Part shown: one piece after another, positions 1 to 11,871 of the stretch
Position numbering within the stretch: position 1 is the stretch's first letter
Layout: each line of letters opens with the position of its first letter
NCBI GenBank assembly: GCA_035079385.1
Contig: JAVHKY010000058.1
Coordinates: 849,794 to 913,793 of the forward strand
Origin: Aspidiotus rigidus
Taxonomy: Eukaryota > Arthropoda > Insecta > Hemiptera > Diaspididae
DNA: 64,000 bases
Direction of reading: 5' to 3'
The notes under the pieces: model-generated
The model's input: the letters and a program-made list of their open reading frames with translations, nothing else
What the model was told of the DNA's origin: nothing
The model's database searches: none
Position numbers and translations under genes: made by a program

Positions 1-126
1 GATTAGGATAGACCCATTGGGTATCATTTTTAGTCGCCAACGATTTTTTTTTGTTGAAAATACAGTTTTCACAGAGGGCAATGATTTTGAATAATTATGG
101 AAATATTGTGATCGGCTATCGAGTTG

Positions 127-136
127 TTCAGCTGAA
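127..136. repeat. Family B dyad TTCAGCTGAA (example)
   Basis: A perfect 10-bp palindrome with a CAGCTG core found in many family B monomers; other B types read TTCAACTGAA. It differs from the family A dyad only at the two central bases. Confidence 0.85.
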
Positions 137-520
137 CCGATACGAAATTTGAAATCTGCGTTAAATTTCGGTTAGGATAGGCCTAATGGGTACCATTTTG
201 AGTCGCCAGAGATTATTTTCTCTTGAATATTCAGTTATCACAGAGGGCAATAATTTCGAATTTCATTCAGCCTGAAACCATGAGCAAAATGGGAGCTCTA
301 TTTCATGTGTAGAAAGATACCATTCTGCAATTTCTGTTGATCTCATCATCCATTTAAATTCAATAGAAATTCAGTAAGAAACGGTTAGCAGAATGAGAGC
401 TTTGTGACATGTGTAGAAAGATACCATTCTCCAATTTCCGTCGATATCACCATCTATTTATGTTCAATTGAAATCCAGCCCAAAACGATCACCAGAAGGA
501 GAGCGTTTTCATATGTGTGG

Positions 521-536
521 GGAGATACCATTCTCC
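521..536. repeat. Family A short hairpin GGAGA-TACCAT-TCTCC (example)
   Basis: A 5-bp stem with a 6-base spacer is found in the A monomers that read GGGGAGATACC or AGGGAGATACC. The alternate A form reads AGAAAGATACC and loses the stem, so the hairpin falls mainly in every second A monomer. Confidence 0.7.
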
Positions 537-566
537 AATTTCTGTTGATATCAACATCTATTTAAA

Positions 567-576
567 TTCAATTGAA
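567..576. repeat. Family A dyad TTCAATTGAA (example)
   Basis: A perfect 10-bp palindrome near the end of many family A monomers; this is one example of many copies. Some monomers read TTCAATTGAT or TTCAATAGAA and have only partial symmetry. Confidence 0.85.
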
Positions 577-3413
577 ATTAGGTAAAAAAACGATCAGGAG
601 AATGGGAGCTTTGTTATATGTGTAGAGAGATACCTTTCTCCTATTCTGTCCTTATCACACTCCATTAAAATTCAATTGATATCCAGCCTATAACGATCAG
701 CAGAAGGAGAGCGTTTTCATATGGGTAAGGAGATACCATTCTCCAATTTCTGTTGCCATTCAAATTCGATTGAAATTTGGTTTGAAACAATCAGCAGAAT
801 GAGAGCTTTGTAATATGTGTAGAAAGATACTATTCTCCAATTCAGTCCTTATCACATTGCATTTAAATTCAATTGAAATCCAGCCTAAAACGATCAGCAG
901 AAGGAGAGCGTTCTCATATGTGTAGGGAGATACCATTCTCCAATTTCTGTTGATATCATCATCTATTTAAATTCAATTAAAATTAAGTAAGAAACGATCA
1001 GGAGAATGAGAGCTCTGTTATATGTGTAGAAAGATACTATTCTCCTATTCTGTCCTTATCACACTTCATTTAAATTCAATTGATATCCAGCCTATAACGA
1101 TCAGCAGAAGGAGAGCGTTTTCATATGGATAAGGAGATACCATTCTCCAATTTCATTTCATATTATCAACCATTCAAATTCGATTGAAATCTAGTTTGAA
1201 ACAATCAGCAGAATGAGAGCTTTGTCATACGTGTAGAAAGATACTATTCTCCAATTCAGTCCTTATAACATTGCATTTAAATTCAATTGAAATCCAGCCT
1301 AAAACGATCAGCAGAAGGAGAGCGTTTTCATATTTGTGGGGAGATACCATTCTCCAATTTCTGTTGATATCAACATCTATTTAAATTCAATTGAAATTAG
1401 GTAAAAAAACGATCAGGAGAATGGGAGCTTTGTTATATGTGTAGAGAGATACCATTCTCCTATTCTGTCCTTATCACACTCCATTTAAATTCAATTGATA
1501 TCCAGCCTAAAACGATCAGCAGAGGGAGAGCGTTTTCATATGGGTAAGGAGATACCATTCTCCAATTTCTGATGATATTATCAACCATTCGAATTCGATT
1601 GAAATTTGGTTTGAAACAATCAGCAGAATGAGGGCTTTGTAATATGTGTAGAAAGATACTATTCTCCAATTCAGTGCTTATAACATTGCATTTAAATTCA
1701 ATTGAAATCCAGTCTAAAACGATCAGCAGAAGGAGAGCGTTCTCATATGTGTAGGGAGATACCATTCTCCAATTTCTGTTGATATCATCATCTATTTAAA
1801 TTCAATAGAAATTCAGTATGAAACGATCAGCAGAATAGGTCCCTTGTTATATGTATAGAAAGATAATATTCTCCAATTCCTGTTGTTATCATCATCCATT
1901 TAACTTCAATTGAAATATGCTTTAAATTTCGGTTAGAATAGGAATTATTGGGTACCATTTTGAGTTACCAGAGATTATTTTCTGTTGAATATTCAGTTTT
2001 CACAGAGGGCAATATTTTCAAATTTTTGGGATTGTGATCGGTTCTCGAGTTTTTCAGCTGAACCGATATGAAATTTGTAATCGGCGTTAAATTGCGGTCC
2101 GGGTTGGCCTAGCTATTTGGTACCATTTTTAGTCGCCAGAGATTATATTTTTCTGTTGAATAATCAGTTTTCACTCAGGGCAATGATTTCGAACTTTGGA
2201 ATTTGTGTTCGGAGGTTCGAGGTTTTGCAGCTGAACCGATATGAAATTCGTAATCTGCGTTAAATTTCGATTGGGATAGACCTATTGGAAATCATCTTTA
2301 GTCGCAAGAGATTTTTTCCTGTTGAGAATTCAGTTTTCACAGTGGGGAATAATTTCGAATTTTGGGATTTGTGATCGGTTATCGAGTTATTCAGCTGAAC
2401 CGATATGAAATTTGTAATCTGCGTTAAATTTCTGTTATGATAGGCCTAATGGCTACCATTTTTAGTCGCCAGAGATTTTTTCTGTTGAAATTTCAGTTTT
2501 CACACATGCAATTACTTCGAAGTGCGGCTTTTGTGATCCGAGGTCAGGTTCTTCTACTGAACCGATATGAAATTTGTAATCGGCGTTAAATATCGATTAG
2601 GGTAGACCTATTGGGTATCATTTTTAGTCGCCAGAGATTTTTTCTGTTGTAAATTCTGTTTTCACAGAGGGCAATAATTTTGAATTATGGAAATTGTGAT
2701 CAGCTATCGAGTTTTTCAGCAAACCGATATGAAATTTGTAATCTGCGTTAGTTTCGGTTAGGGTAGGTCTATTGTAAATCATTTTTAGTCGCAAGAGATT
2801 TTTTCCTGTTAAAAATTCAGTTTACAAGGAGGGCAAAAACTTCGAATTCTGGATTTCGTGTTCGGAGTTCGAGTTTTTCAACTGAACTGATATGAAAATC
2901 GTAATCTGCGTTAAACTTCTGTTGGGATAGGCCTAATGCCTACCAGTTTTAGTCGCCAGAGATTTTTTTCGTTGAAAATTCTGTTTTCACAGAGGGCAAT
3001 GATTTTGAATTATGGAAATTGCGATCATCTAGGTATCGAGTTTTTCAGCTGAACCGATATGAAATTTGTAATCTGCGTTACTTTTCGGTTAGGGTAGATC
3101 TATTGGAAATCATTTTTAGTCGCAAGGGATTTTTTCCTGTTGACAATTCAGTTTACACAGAGGGCAACAACTTCGAATTCTGGATTTCGTGTTTGTAGTT
3201 CGAGTTTTTCAACTGAACTGATATGAAACTCGTAATCTGCGTTAAACTTCTGTTGGGTTAGGCCTAATGCCTACCAGTTTTAGTCGCCAGAGATTTTATT
3301 CTGTTGAAAATTCAGTTTTCACAGATGCAATAACTTCGAATTGTGGATTTTGTGATCGGAGGTCGGGTTTTTCAACTGAACTGTTATGAAATTTGTAATC
3401 GGCGTTAAATTTT

Positions 3414-6099
3414 GATTAGGATAGACCCATTGGGTATCATTTTTAGTCGCCAAAGATTTTTTTTTGTTGAAAATACAGGTTTCACAGAGGGCAATGATTT
3501 TGAATAATTATGGAAATATTGTGATCGGCCATCGAGTTGTTCAGCTGAACCGATATGAAATTTGAAATCTGCGTTAAATTTCGGTTAGGATAGGCCTAAT
3601 GGGTACCATTTTGAGTCGCCAGAGATTATTTTCTCTTGAATATTCAGTTATCACAGAGGGCAATAATTTCGAATTTCATTCAGCCTGAAACCATGAGCAA
3701 AATGGGAGCTCTGTTTCATGTGTAGAAAGATACCATTCTGCAATTTCTGTTGATATCATCATCCATTTAAATTCAATAGAAATTCAGTAAGAAACGGTTA
3801 GCAGAATGAGAGCTTTGTGACATGTGTAGAAAGATACCATTCTCCAATTTCCGTCGATATTACCATCTATTTATGTTCAATTGAAATCCAGCCCACAACG
3901 ATCAGCAGAAGGAGAGCGTTGTCATATGTGTGGGGAGATACCATTCTCCAATTTCTATTGATATCAACATCTATTTAAATTCAATTGAAATTAGGTAAAA
4001 AACGATCAGGAGAATGGGAGCTTTGTAATATGTGTAGAGAGATACCATTCTCCTATTCTGTCCTTATCACACTCCATTTAAATTCAATTGATATCCAGCC
4101 TAAAACGATCAGCAGAAGGAGAGCGTTTTCATATGGGTAAGGAGATACCATTCTCCAATTTCTGTTGATATTATCAACCATTCAAATTCGATTGAAATTT
4201 GGTTTGAAACAATCAGCAGAATGAGAGCTTTGTAATATGTGTAGAAAGATACTATTCTCCAATTCAGTGCTTATAACATTGCATTTAAATTCAATTGAAA
4301 TCCAGCCTAAAACGATCAGCAGAAGGAGAGCGTTCTCATATGTGTAGGGAGATACCATTCTCCAATTTCATTTCATATTATCAACCGTTTGAATTTGATT
4401 GAAATTATGTTTGGAACAATCAGCAGAATGAGAGCTTTGTAATATGTGTAGAAAGATACCATTCTCCTATTCTTTCCTTATCACATTCCATTTTAATTCA
4501 ATTGATATCCAGCCTATAACGATCAGCAGAAGGAGAGGATTTTCATATGGGTAAGGAGATACCATTCTCCAATTTCTGTTGATATTATCAACCATTCAAA
4601 TTCGATTGAAATTTAGTTTGAAACAATCAGCAGAATGAGAGCTGTGTAATATGTGTAGAAAGATACTATTCTCCAATTCAGTCCTTATCACATTGCATTT
4701 AAATTTAATTGAAATCCAGCCTAAAACAAACAGCAGAAGAAGAGCGTTCTCATATGTGTAGGGAGATACCATTCTCCAATTTCTGTTGATATCATCATCC
4801 ATTTAAATTCAATAGCAATTCAGTATGAAACGATCAGCAGAATAGGTCCCTTGTTATATGTATAGAAAGATAATATCATTCTCCAATCCCTGTTGTTATC
4901 ATCATCCATTTAACTTCAACTGAAATATGCTTTAAATTTCGGTTAGAATAGGAATTATTGGGTACCATTTTGAGTTACCAGAGATTATTTTCTGTTGAAT
5001 ATTCAGTTTTCACAGAGGGCAATATTTTCAAATTTTTGGGATTGTGATCGGTTCTCGAGTTTTTCAGCTGAACCGATATGAAATTTGTAATCGGCGTTAA
5101 ATTTCGGTCCGGGTAGGCCTAGCTATTTGGTACCATTTTTAGTCGCCAGAGATTATATTTTTCTGTTGAATAATCAGTTTTCACTCAGGGCAATGATTTC
5201 GAACTTTGGAATTTGTGTTCGGAGGTTCGAGGTTTTGCAGCTGAACCGATATGAAATTCGTAATCTGCGTTAAATTTCGATTGGGATAGACCTATTGGAA
5301 ATCATCTTTAGTCGCAAGAGATTTTTTCCTGTTGAGAATTCAGTTTTCACAGTGGGGAATAATTTCGAATTTTGGGATTTGTGATCGGTTATCGAGTTAT
5401 TCAGCTGAACCGATATGAAATTTGTAATCTGCGTTAAATTTCTGTTAGGATAGGCCTAATGGCTACCATTTTTAGTCGCCAGAGATTTTTTCTGTTGAAA
5501 ATTCAGTTTTCACACATGCAATTACTTCGAAATGCGGCTTTTGTGATCGGAGGTCGGGGTTTTTCAACTGAACTGTTATGAAAATCGTAATCTGCGTTAA
5601 ACTTCTGTTGGGATAGGCCTAATGCCTACCAGTTTTAGTCGCCAGAGATTTTTTTCGTTGAAAATTCTGTTTTCACAGAGGGCAATGATTTTGAATTATG
5701 GAAATTGCGATCATCTAGGTATCGAGTTTTTCAACTGAACCGATATGAAATTTGTAATCTGCGTTTCTTTTCGGTTAGGGTAGGTCTATTGGAAATCATT
5801 TTTAGTCGCAAGGGATTTTTTCCTGTTGACAATTCAGTTTACACAGAGGGCAACAACTTCGAATTCTGGATTTTGTGTTTGTAGTTCGAGTTTTTCAACT
5901 GAACTGATATGAAACTCGTAATCTGCGTTAAACTTCTGTTGGGTTAGGCCTAATGCCTACCAGTTTTAGTCGCCAGAGATTTTATTCTGTTGAAAATTCA
6001 GTTTTCACAGATGCAATAACTTCGAATTGCGGATTTTGTGATCAGAGGTCGGGTTTTTCAACTGAACTGTTATGAAATTTGTAATCGGCGTTAAATTTT
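3414..6099. repeat. Left-subfamily unit, 2686 bp
   Basis: It is the partner of the preceding 3413-bp unit in the 6099-bp super-unit. It has about 12 A monomers and seven B monomers, roughly four A and two B fewer than the 3413-bp unit. The B loss is visible near 5540-5590, where a monomer reading GGAGGTCGGGG runs directly into a later B type, as expected after in-register unequal exchange. Confidence 0.86.
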
Positions 6100-9000
6100 G
6101 ATTAGGATAGACCCATTGGGTATCATTTTTAGTCGCCAACGATTTTTTTTTGTTGAAAATACAGTTTTCACAGAGGGCAATGATTTTGAATAATTATGGA
6201 AATATTGTGATCGGCTATCGAGTTGTTCAGCTGAACCGATACGAAATTTGAAATCTGCGTTAAATTTCGGTTAGGATAGGCCTAATGGGTACCATTTGGA
6301 GTCGCCAGAGATTATTTTCTCTTGAATATTCAGTTATCACAGAGGGCAATAATTTCGAATTTCATTCAGCCTGAAACCATGAGCAAAATGGGAGCTCTAT
6401 TTCATGTGTAGAAAGATACCATTCTGCAATTTCTGTTGATCTCATCATCCATTTAAATTCAATAGAAATTCAGTAAGAAACGGTTAGCAGAATGAGAGCT
6501 TTGTGACATGTGTAGAAAGATACCATTCTCCAATTTCCGTCGATATCACCATCTATTTATGTTCAATTGAAATCCAGCCCAAAACGATCACCAGAAGGAG
6601 AGCGTTTTCATATGTGTGGGGAGATACCATTCTCCAATTTCTGTTGATATCAACATCTATTTAAATTCAATTGAAATTAGGTAAAAAAACGATCAGGAGA
6701 ATGGGAGCTTTGTTATATGTGTAGAGAGATACCTTTCTCCTATTCTGTCCTTATCACACTCCATTAAAATTCAATTGATATCCAGCCTATAACGATCAGC
6801 AGAAGGAGAGCGTTTTCATATGGGTAAGGAGATACCATTCTCCAATTTCTGTTGCCATTCAAATTCGATTGAAATTTGGTTTGAAACAATCAGCAGAATG
6901 AGAGCTTTGTAATATGTGTAGAAAGATACTATTCTCCAATTCAGTCCTTATCACATTGCATTTAAATTCAATTGAAATCCAGCCTAAAACGATCAGCAGA
7001 AGGAGAGCGTTCTCATATGTGTAGGGAGATACCATTCTCCAATTTCTGTTGATATCATCATCTATTTAAATTCAATTAAAATTAAGTAAGAAACGATCAG
7101 GAGAATGAGAGCTCTGTTATATGTGTAGAAAGATACTATTCTCCTATTCTGTCCTTATCACACTTCATTTAAATTCAATTGATATCCAGCCTATAACGAT
7201 CAGCAGAAGGAGAGCGTTTTCATATGGATAAGGAGATACCATTCTCCAATTTCATTTCATATTATCAACCATTCAAATTCGATTGAAATCTAGTTTGAAA
7301 CAATCAGCAGAATGAGAGCTTTGTCATACGTGTAGAAAGATACTATTCTCCAATTCAGTCCTTATAACATTGCATTTAAATTCAATTGAAATCCAGCCTA
7401 AAACGATCAGCAGAAGGAGAGCGTTTTCATATTTGTGGGGAGATACCATTCTCCAATTTCTGTTGATATCAACATCTATTTAAATTCAATTGAAATTAGG
7501 TAAAAAAACGATCAGGAGAATGGGAGCTTTGTTATATGTGTAGAGAGATACCATTCTCCTATTCTGTCCTTATCACACTCCATTTAAATTCAATTGATAT
7601 CCAGCCTAAAACGATCAGCAGAGGGAGAGCGTTTTCATATGGGTAAGGAGATACCATTCTCCAATTTCTGATGATATTATCAACCATTCGAATTCGATTG
7701 AAATTTGGTTTGAAACAATCAGCAGAATGAGGGCTTTGTAATATGTGTAGAAAGATACTATTCTCCAATTCAGTGCTTATAACATTGCATTTAAATTCAA
7801 TTGAAATCCAGTCTAAAACGATCAGCAGAAGGAGAGCGTTCTCATATGTGTAGGGAGATACCATTCTCCAATTTCTGTTGATATCATCATCTATTTAAAT
7901 TCAATAGAAATTCAGTATGAAACGATCAGCAGAATAGGTCCCTTGTTATATGTATAGAAAGATAATATTCTCCAATTCCTGTTGTTATCATCATCCATTT
8001 AACTTCAATTGAAATATGCTTTAAATTTCGGTTAGAATAGGAATTATTGGGTACCATTTTGAGTTACCAGAGATTATTTTCTGTTGAATATTCAGTTTTC
8101 ACAGAGGGCAATATTTTCAAATTTTTGGGATTGTGATCGGTTCTCGAGTTTTTCAGCTGAACCGATATGAAATTTGTAATCGGCGTTAAATTGCGGTCCG
8201 GGTTGGCCTAGCTATTTGGTACCATTTTTAGTCGCCAGAGATTATATTTTTCTGTTGAATAATCAGTTTTCACTCAGGGCAATGATTTCGAACTTTGGAA
8301 TTTGTGTTCGGAGGTTCGAGGTTTTGCAGCTGAACCGATATGAAATTCGTAATCTGCGTTAAATTTCGATTGGGATAGACCTATTGGAAATCATCTTTAG
8401 TCGCAAGAGATTTTTTCCTGTTGAGAATTCAGTTTTCACAGTGGGGAATAATTTCGAATTTTGGGATTTGTGATCGGTTATCGAGTTATTCAGCTGAACC
8501 GATATGAAATTTGTAATCTGCGTTAAATTTCTGTTATGATAGGCCTAATGGCTACCATTTTTAGTCGCCAGAGATTTTTTCTGTTGAAATTTCAGTTTTC
8601 ACACATGCAATTACTTCGAAGTGCGGCTTTTGTGATCCGAGGTCAGGTTCTTCTACTGAACCGATATGAAATTTGTAATCGGCGTTAAATATCGATTAGG
8701 GTAGACCTATTGGGTATCATTTTTAGTCGCCAGAGATTTTTTCTGTTGTAAATTCTGTTTTCACAGAGGGCAATAATTTTGAATTATGGAAATTGTGATC
8801 AGCTATCGAGTTTTTCAGCAAACCGATATGAAATTTGTAATCTGCGTTAGTTTCGGTTAGGGTAGGTCTATTGTAAATCATTTTTAGTCGCAAGAGATTT
8901 TTTCCTGTTAAAAATTCAGTTTACAAGGAGGGCAAAAACTTCGAATTCTGGATTTCGTGTTCGGAGTTCGAGTTTTTCAACTGAACTGATATGAAAATCG

Positions 9001-9512
9001 TAATCTGCGTTAAACTTCTGTTGGGATAGGCCTAATGCCTACCAGTTTTAGTCGCCAGAGATTTTTTTCGTTGAAAATTCTGTTTTCACAGAGGGCAATG
9101 ATTTTGAATTATGGAAATTGCGATCATCTAGGTATCGAGTTTTTCAGCTGAACCGATATGAAATTTGTAATCTGCGTTACTTTTCGGTTAGGGTAGATCT
9201 ATTGGAAATCATTTTTAGTCGCAAGGGATTTTTTCCTGTTGACAATTCAGTTTACACAGAGGGCAACAACTTCGAATTCTGGATTTCGTGTTTGTAGTTC
9301 GAGTTTTTCAACTGAACTGATATGAAACTCGTAATCTGCGTTAAACTTCTGTTGGGTTAGGCCTAATGCCTACCAGTTTTAGTCGCCAGAGATTTTATTC
9401 TGTTGAAAATTCAGTTTTCACAGATGCAATAACTTCGAATTGTGGATTTTGTGATCGGAGGTCGGGTTTTTCAACTGAACTGTTATGAAATTTGTAATCG
9501 GCGTTAAATTTT
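6100..9512. repeat. Left-subfamily unit, 3413 bp, copy 2
   Basis: It repeats the first 3413-bp unit at an offset of exactly 6099 bp with almost no change; one difference I noted is T at 199 against G at 6298. Unit-specific oddities such as the shortened A monomer and the CCATTCGAATTCG form are shared, so the duplication is recent relative to divergence among units. Confidence 0.9.
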
Positions 9513-11871
9513 GATTAGGATAGACCCATTGGGTATCATTTTTAGTCGCCAAAGATTTTTTTTTGTTGAAAATACAGGTTTCACAGAGGGCAATGATTTT
9601 GAATAATTATGGAAATATTGTGATCGGCCATCGAGTTGTTCAGCTGAACCGATATGAAATTTGAAATCTGCGTTAAATTTCGGTTAGGATAGGCCTAATG
9701 GGTACCATTTTGAGTCGCCAGAGATTATTTTCTCTTGAATATTCAGTTATCACAGAGGGCAATAATTTCGAATTTCATTCAGCCTGAAACCATGAGCAAA
9801 ATGGGAGCTCTGTTTCATGTGTAGAAAGATACCATTCTGCAATTTCTGTTGATATCATCATCCATTTAAATTCAATAGAAATTCACTAAGAAACGGTTAG
9901 CAGAATGAGAGCTTTGTGACACGTGTAGAAAGATACCATTCTCCAATTTCCGTCGATATCACCATCTATTTATGTTCAATTGAAATCCAGCCCAAAATGA
10001 TCAGCAGAAGGAGAGCGTTGTCATCTGTGTGGGGAGATACCATTCTCCAATTTCTGTTGGTATCAACATCCATTTAAATTCAATTGAAATTAGGTAAAAA
10101 ACGATCAGGAGAATGGGAGCTTTGGTATATGTGTAGAAAGATACCATTCTCCTATTCTGTTCTTATCACACTCCGTTTAAATTCAATTGATATCCAGCCT
10201 ATAACGATCAGCAGAAGGAGAGCGTTTTCATATGGGTATGGAGATACCATTCTCCAATTTCTGTTGATATTATCAACCATTTAAATTATATTGAAATTTA
10301 GTTTGAAACAATCAGCAGAATGAGAGCTTTGTAATATGTGTAGAAAGATACTATTCTCCAATTCAGTCCTTATCACATTGCATTTAAATTCAATTGAAAT
10401 CCAGCCTAAAACGATCAGCAGAATGGAAGCGTTCTCATATGTGTAGGGAGATACCATTCTCCAATTTCTGTTGATATCATCATCTATTTAAATTCAATTG
10501 AAATTGAGTATGGAACGATCAGGAGAATGGGAGCTTTGTTATATTTGTAGAAAAATACCATTCTCTTATTCTGTCCTTATCACACTCCATTCAAATTCAA
10601 TTGATATCCAGCCTAAAACGATCAGCAGAATGAGGGTGTTGTGATATTTGTAGAAAGATACCATTCTCCAATTTCTGTTGATATCATCATCCATTCAACT
10701 TCAATTGAAATATGCTTTAAATTTCGGTTCGAATAGGCCTATTGGGTACCATTTTGAGTTACCAGAGATTAATTTCTGTTGAATATTCAGTTTTCACAGA
10801 GGGCAATATTTTCACATTTTCGGGATTAAGATCAGTTCTCGAGGTTTTCAGCTGAACCGATGTGAAATTTGTAATCTGCGTTAAATTTCGTTTGGGATAG
10901 ACCTATTGGAAATCATTTTTAGTCGCCAGAGATTTTTTCTGTTGAAAATTCAGTTTTCACAGATGCAATTACTTCGAACTGCGGATTTTGTGATCGGAGG
11001 TCAGGGTTTTCAACTGAACCGTTATGAAATTTGTAATCGGTGTTAAATTTCGATTAGGATAGACCTACTGGGTATCATTTTTAGTCGCCAAAGATTTTTT
11101 TTGGTTGAAAATAGTGTTTTCACAGCGGGCAATGATTTTGAATTATGGAAATTGTGATCAGCTATCGCGTTTTTCAGCAAACCGATATGAAATTTGTAAT
11201 CTGCGTTAGTTTCGGTTAGGGTAGGTCTATTGTAAATCATTTTTAGTCGCAAGAGATTTTTTCCTGTTAAAAATTCAGTTTACACGGAGGGCAAAAACTT
11301 CCAATTCTGGATTTCGTGTTCGGAGTGCGAGTTTTTCAACTGAACTGATATGAAAATCGTAATCTGCGTTAAACTTGTGTTGGGATAGGCCTAATGCCTA
11401 CCAGTTTTAGTCGCCAGAGATTTTTTTCGTTGAAAATTCTGTTTTCACAGAGGGCAATGATTTTGAATTATGGAAATTGCGATCATCTAGGTATCGAGTT
11501 TTTCAGCTGAACCGATATGAAATTTGTAATCTGCGTTACTTTTCGGTTAGGGTAGATCTATTGGAAATCATTTTTAGTCGCAAGGGATTTTTTCCTGTTG
11601 ACAATTCAGTTTACACAGAGGGCAACAACTTCGAATTCTGGATTTCGTGTTTGTAGTTCGAGTTTTTCAACTGAACTGATATGAAACTCGTAATCTGCGT
11701 TAAACTTCTGTTGGGTTAGGCCTAATGCCTACCAGTTTTAGTCGCCAGAGATTTTATTCTGTTGAAAATTCAGTTTTCACAGATGCAATAACTTCGAATT
11801 GTGGATTTTGTGATCGGAGGTCGGGTTTTTCAACTGAACTGTTATGAAATTTGTAATCGGCGTTAAATTTT
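9513..11871. repeat. Transition unit, 2359 bp
   Basis: Its first few hundred bases continue the left-subfamily match, and from about 10.05 kb it has core-type variants (CTGTTGGTATCAACATCC, GGTATGGAG, GGTTCGAATAGGCC). It has nine A monomers: the ninth is fused to the end of the tenth near 10690, one monomer short of the reference. All seven B monomers are present. It marks the boundary between left subfamily and core. Confidence 0.85.

Larger units (their letters stand above)
1..3413. repeat. Left-subfamily unit, 3413 bp, copy 1
   Basis: The unit has a lead-in of one full and one truncated B monomer, then about 16 A monomers (near 268-1915), then nine B monomers. It differs from the core by a longer A block, by GGTAAGGAG where the core has GGTATGGAG, and by two B variants absent from the core (GGTCCGGGTTGGCCTAGC and the following TCACTCAGGGCAATG form). 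One A monomer near 750 has lost about 10 bp. The window starts exactly at a unit boundary only because I chose that phase. Confidence 0.88.

Noticed and set aside
170..182. TTAGG-type telomere repeat
   Set aside because: GGTTAGGATAGG occurs once per B monomer and is not tandem, so this is not telomeric DNA.
2966..2984. CENP-B-box-like TTTCGTTGAAAA in some B monomers
   Set aside because: The first half resembles the box, but the required CGGG part is missing (TTCTG instead), and most B monomers read TTTCTGTTG.
1460..7864. 101-codon minus-strand frames with MVSPYTYENALLLL at 1460 and 7559
   Set aside because: They read through successive A monomers, so the protein repeats itself with the satellite period; the two copies are the 6099-bp duplication.
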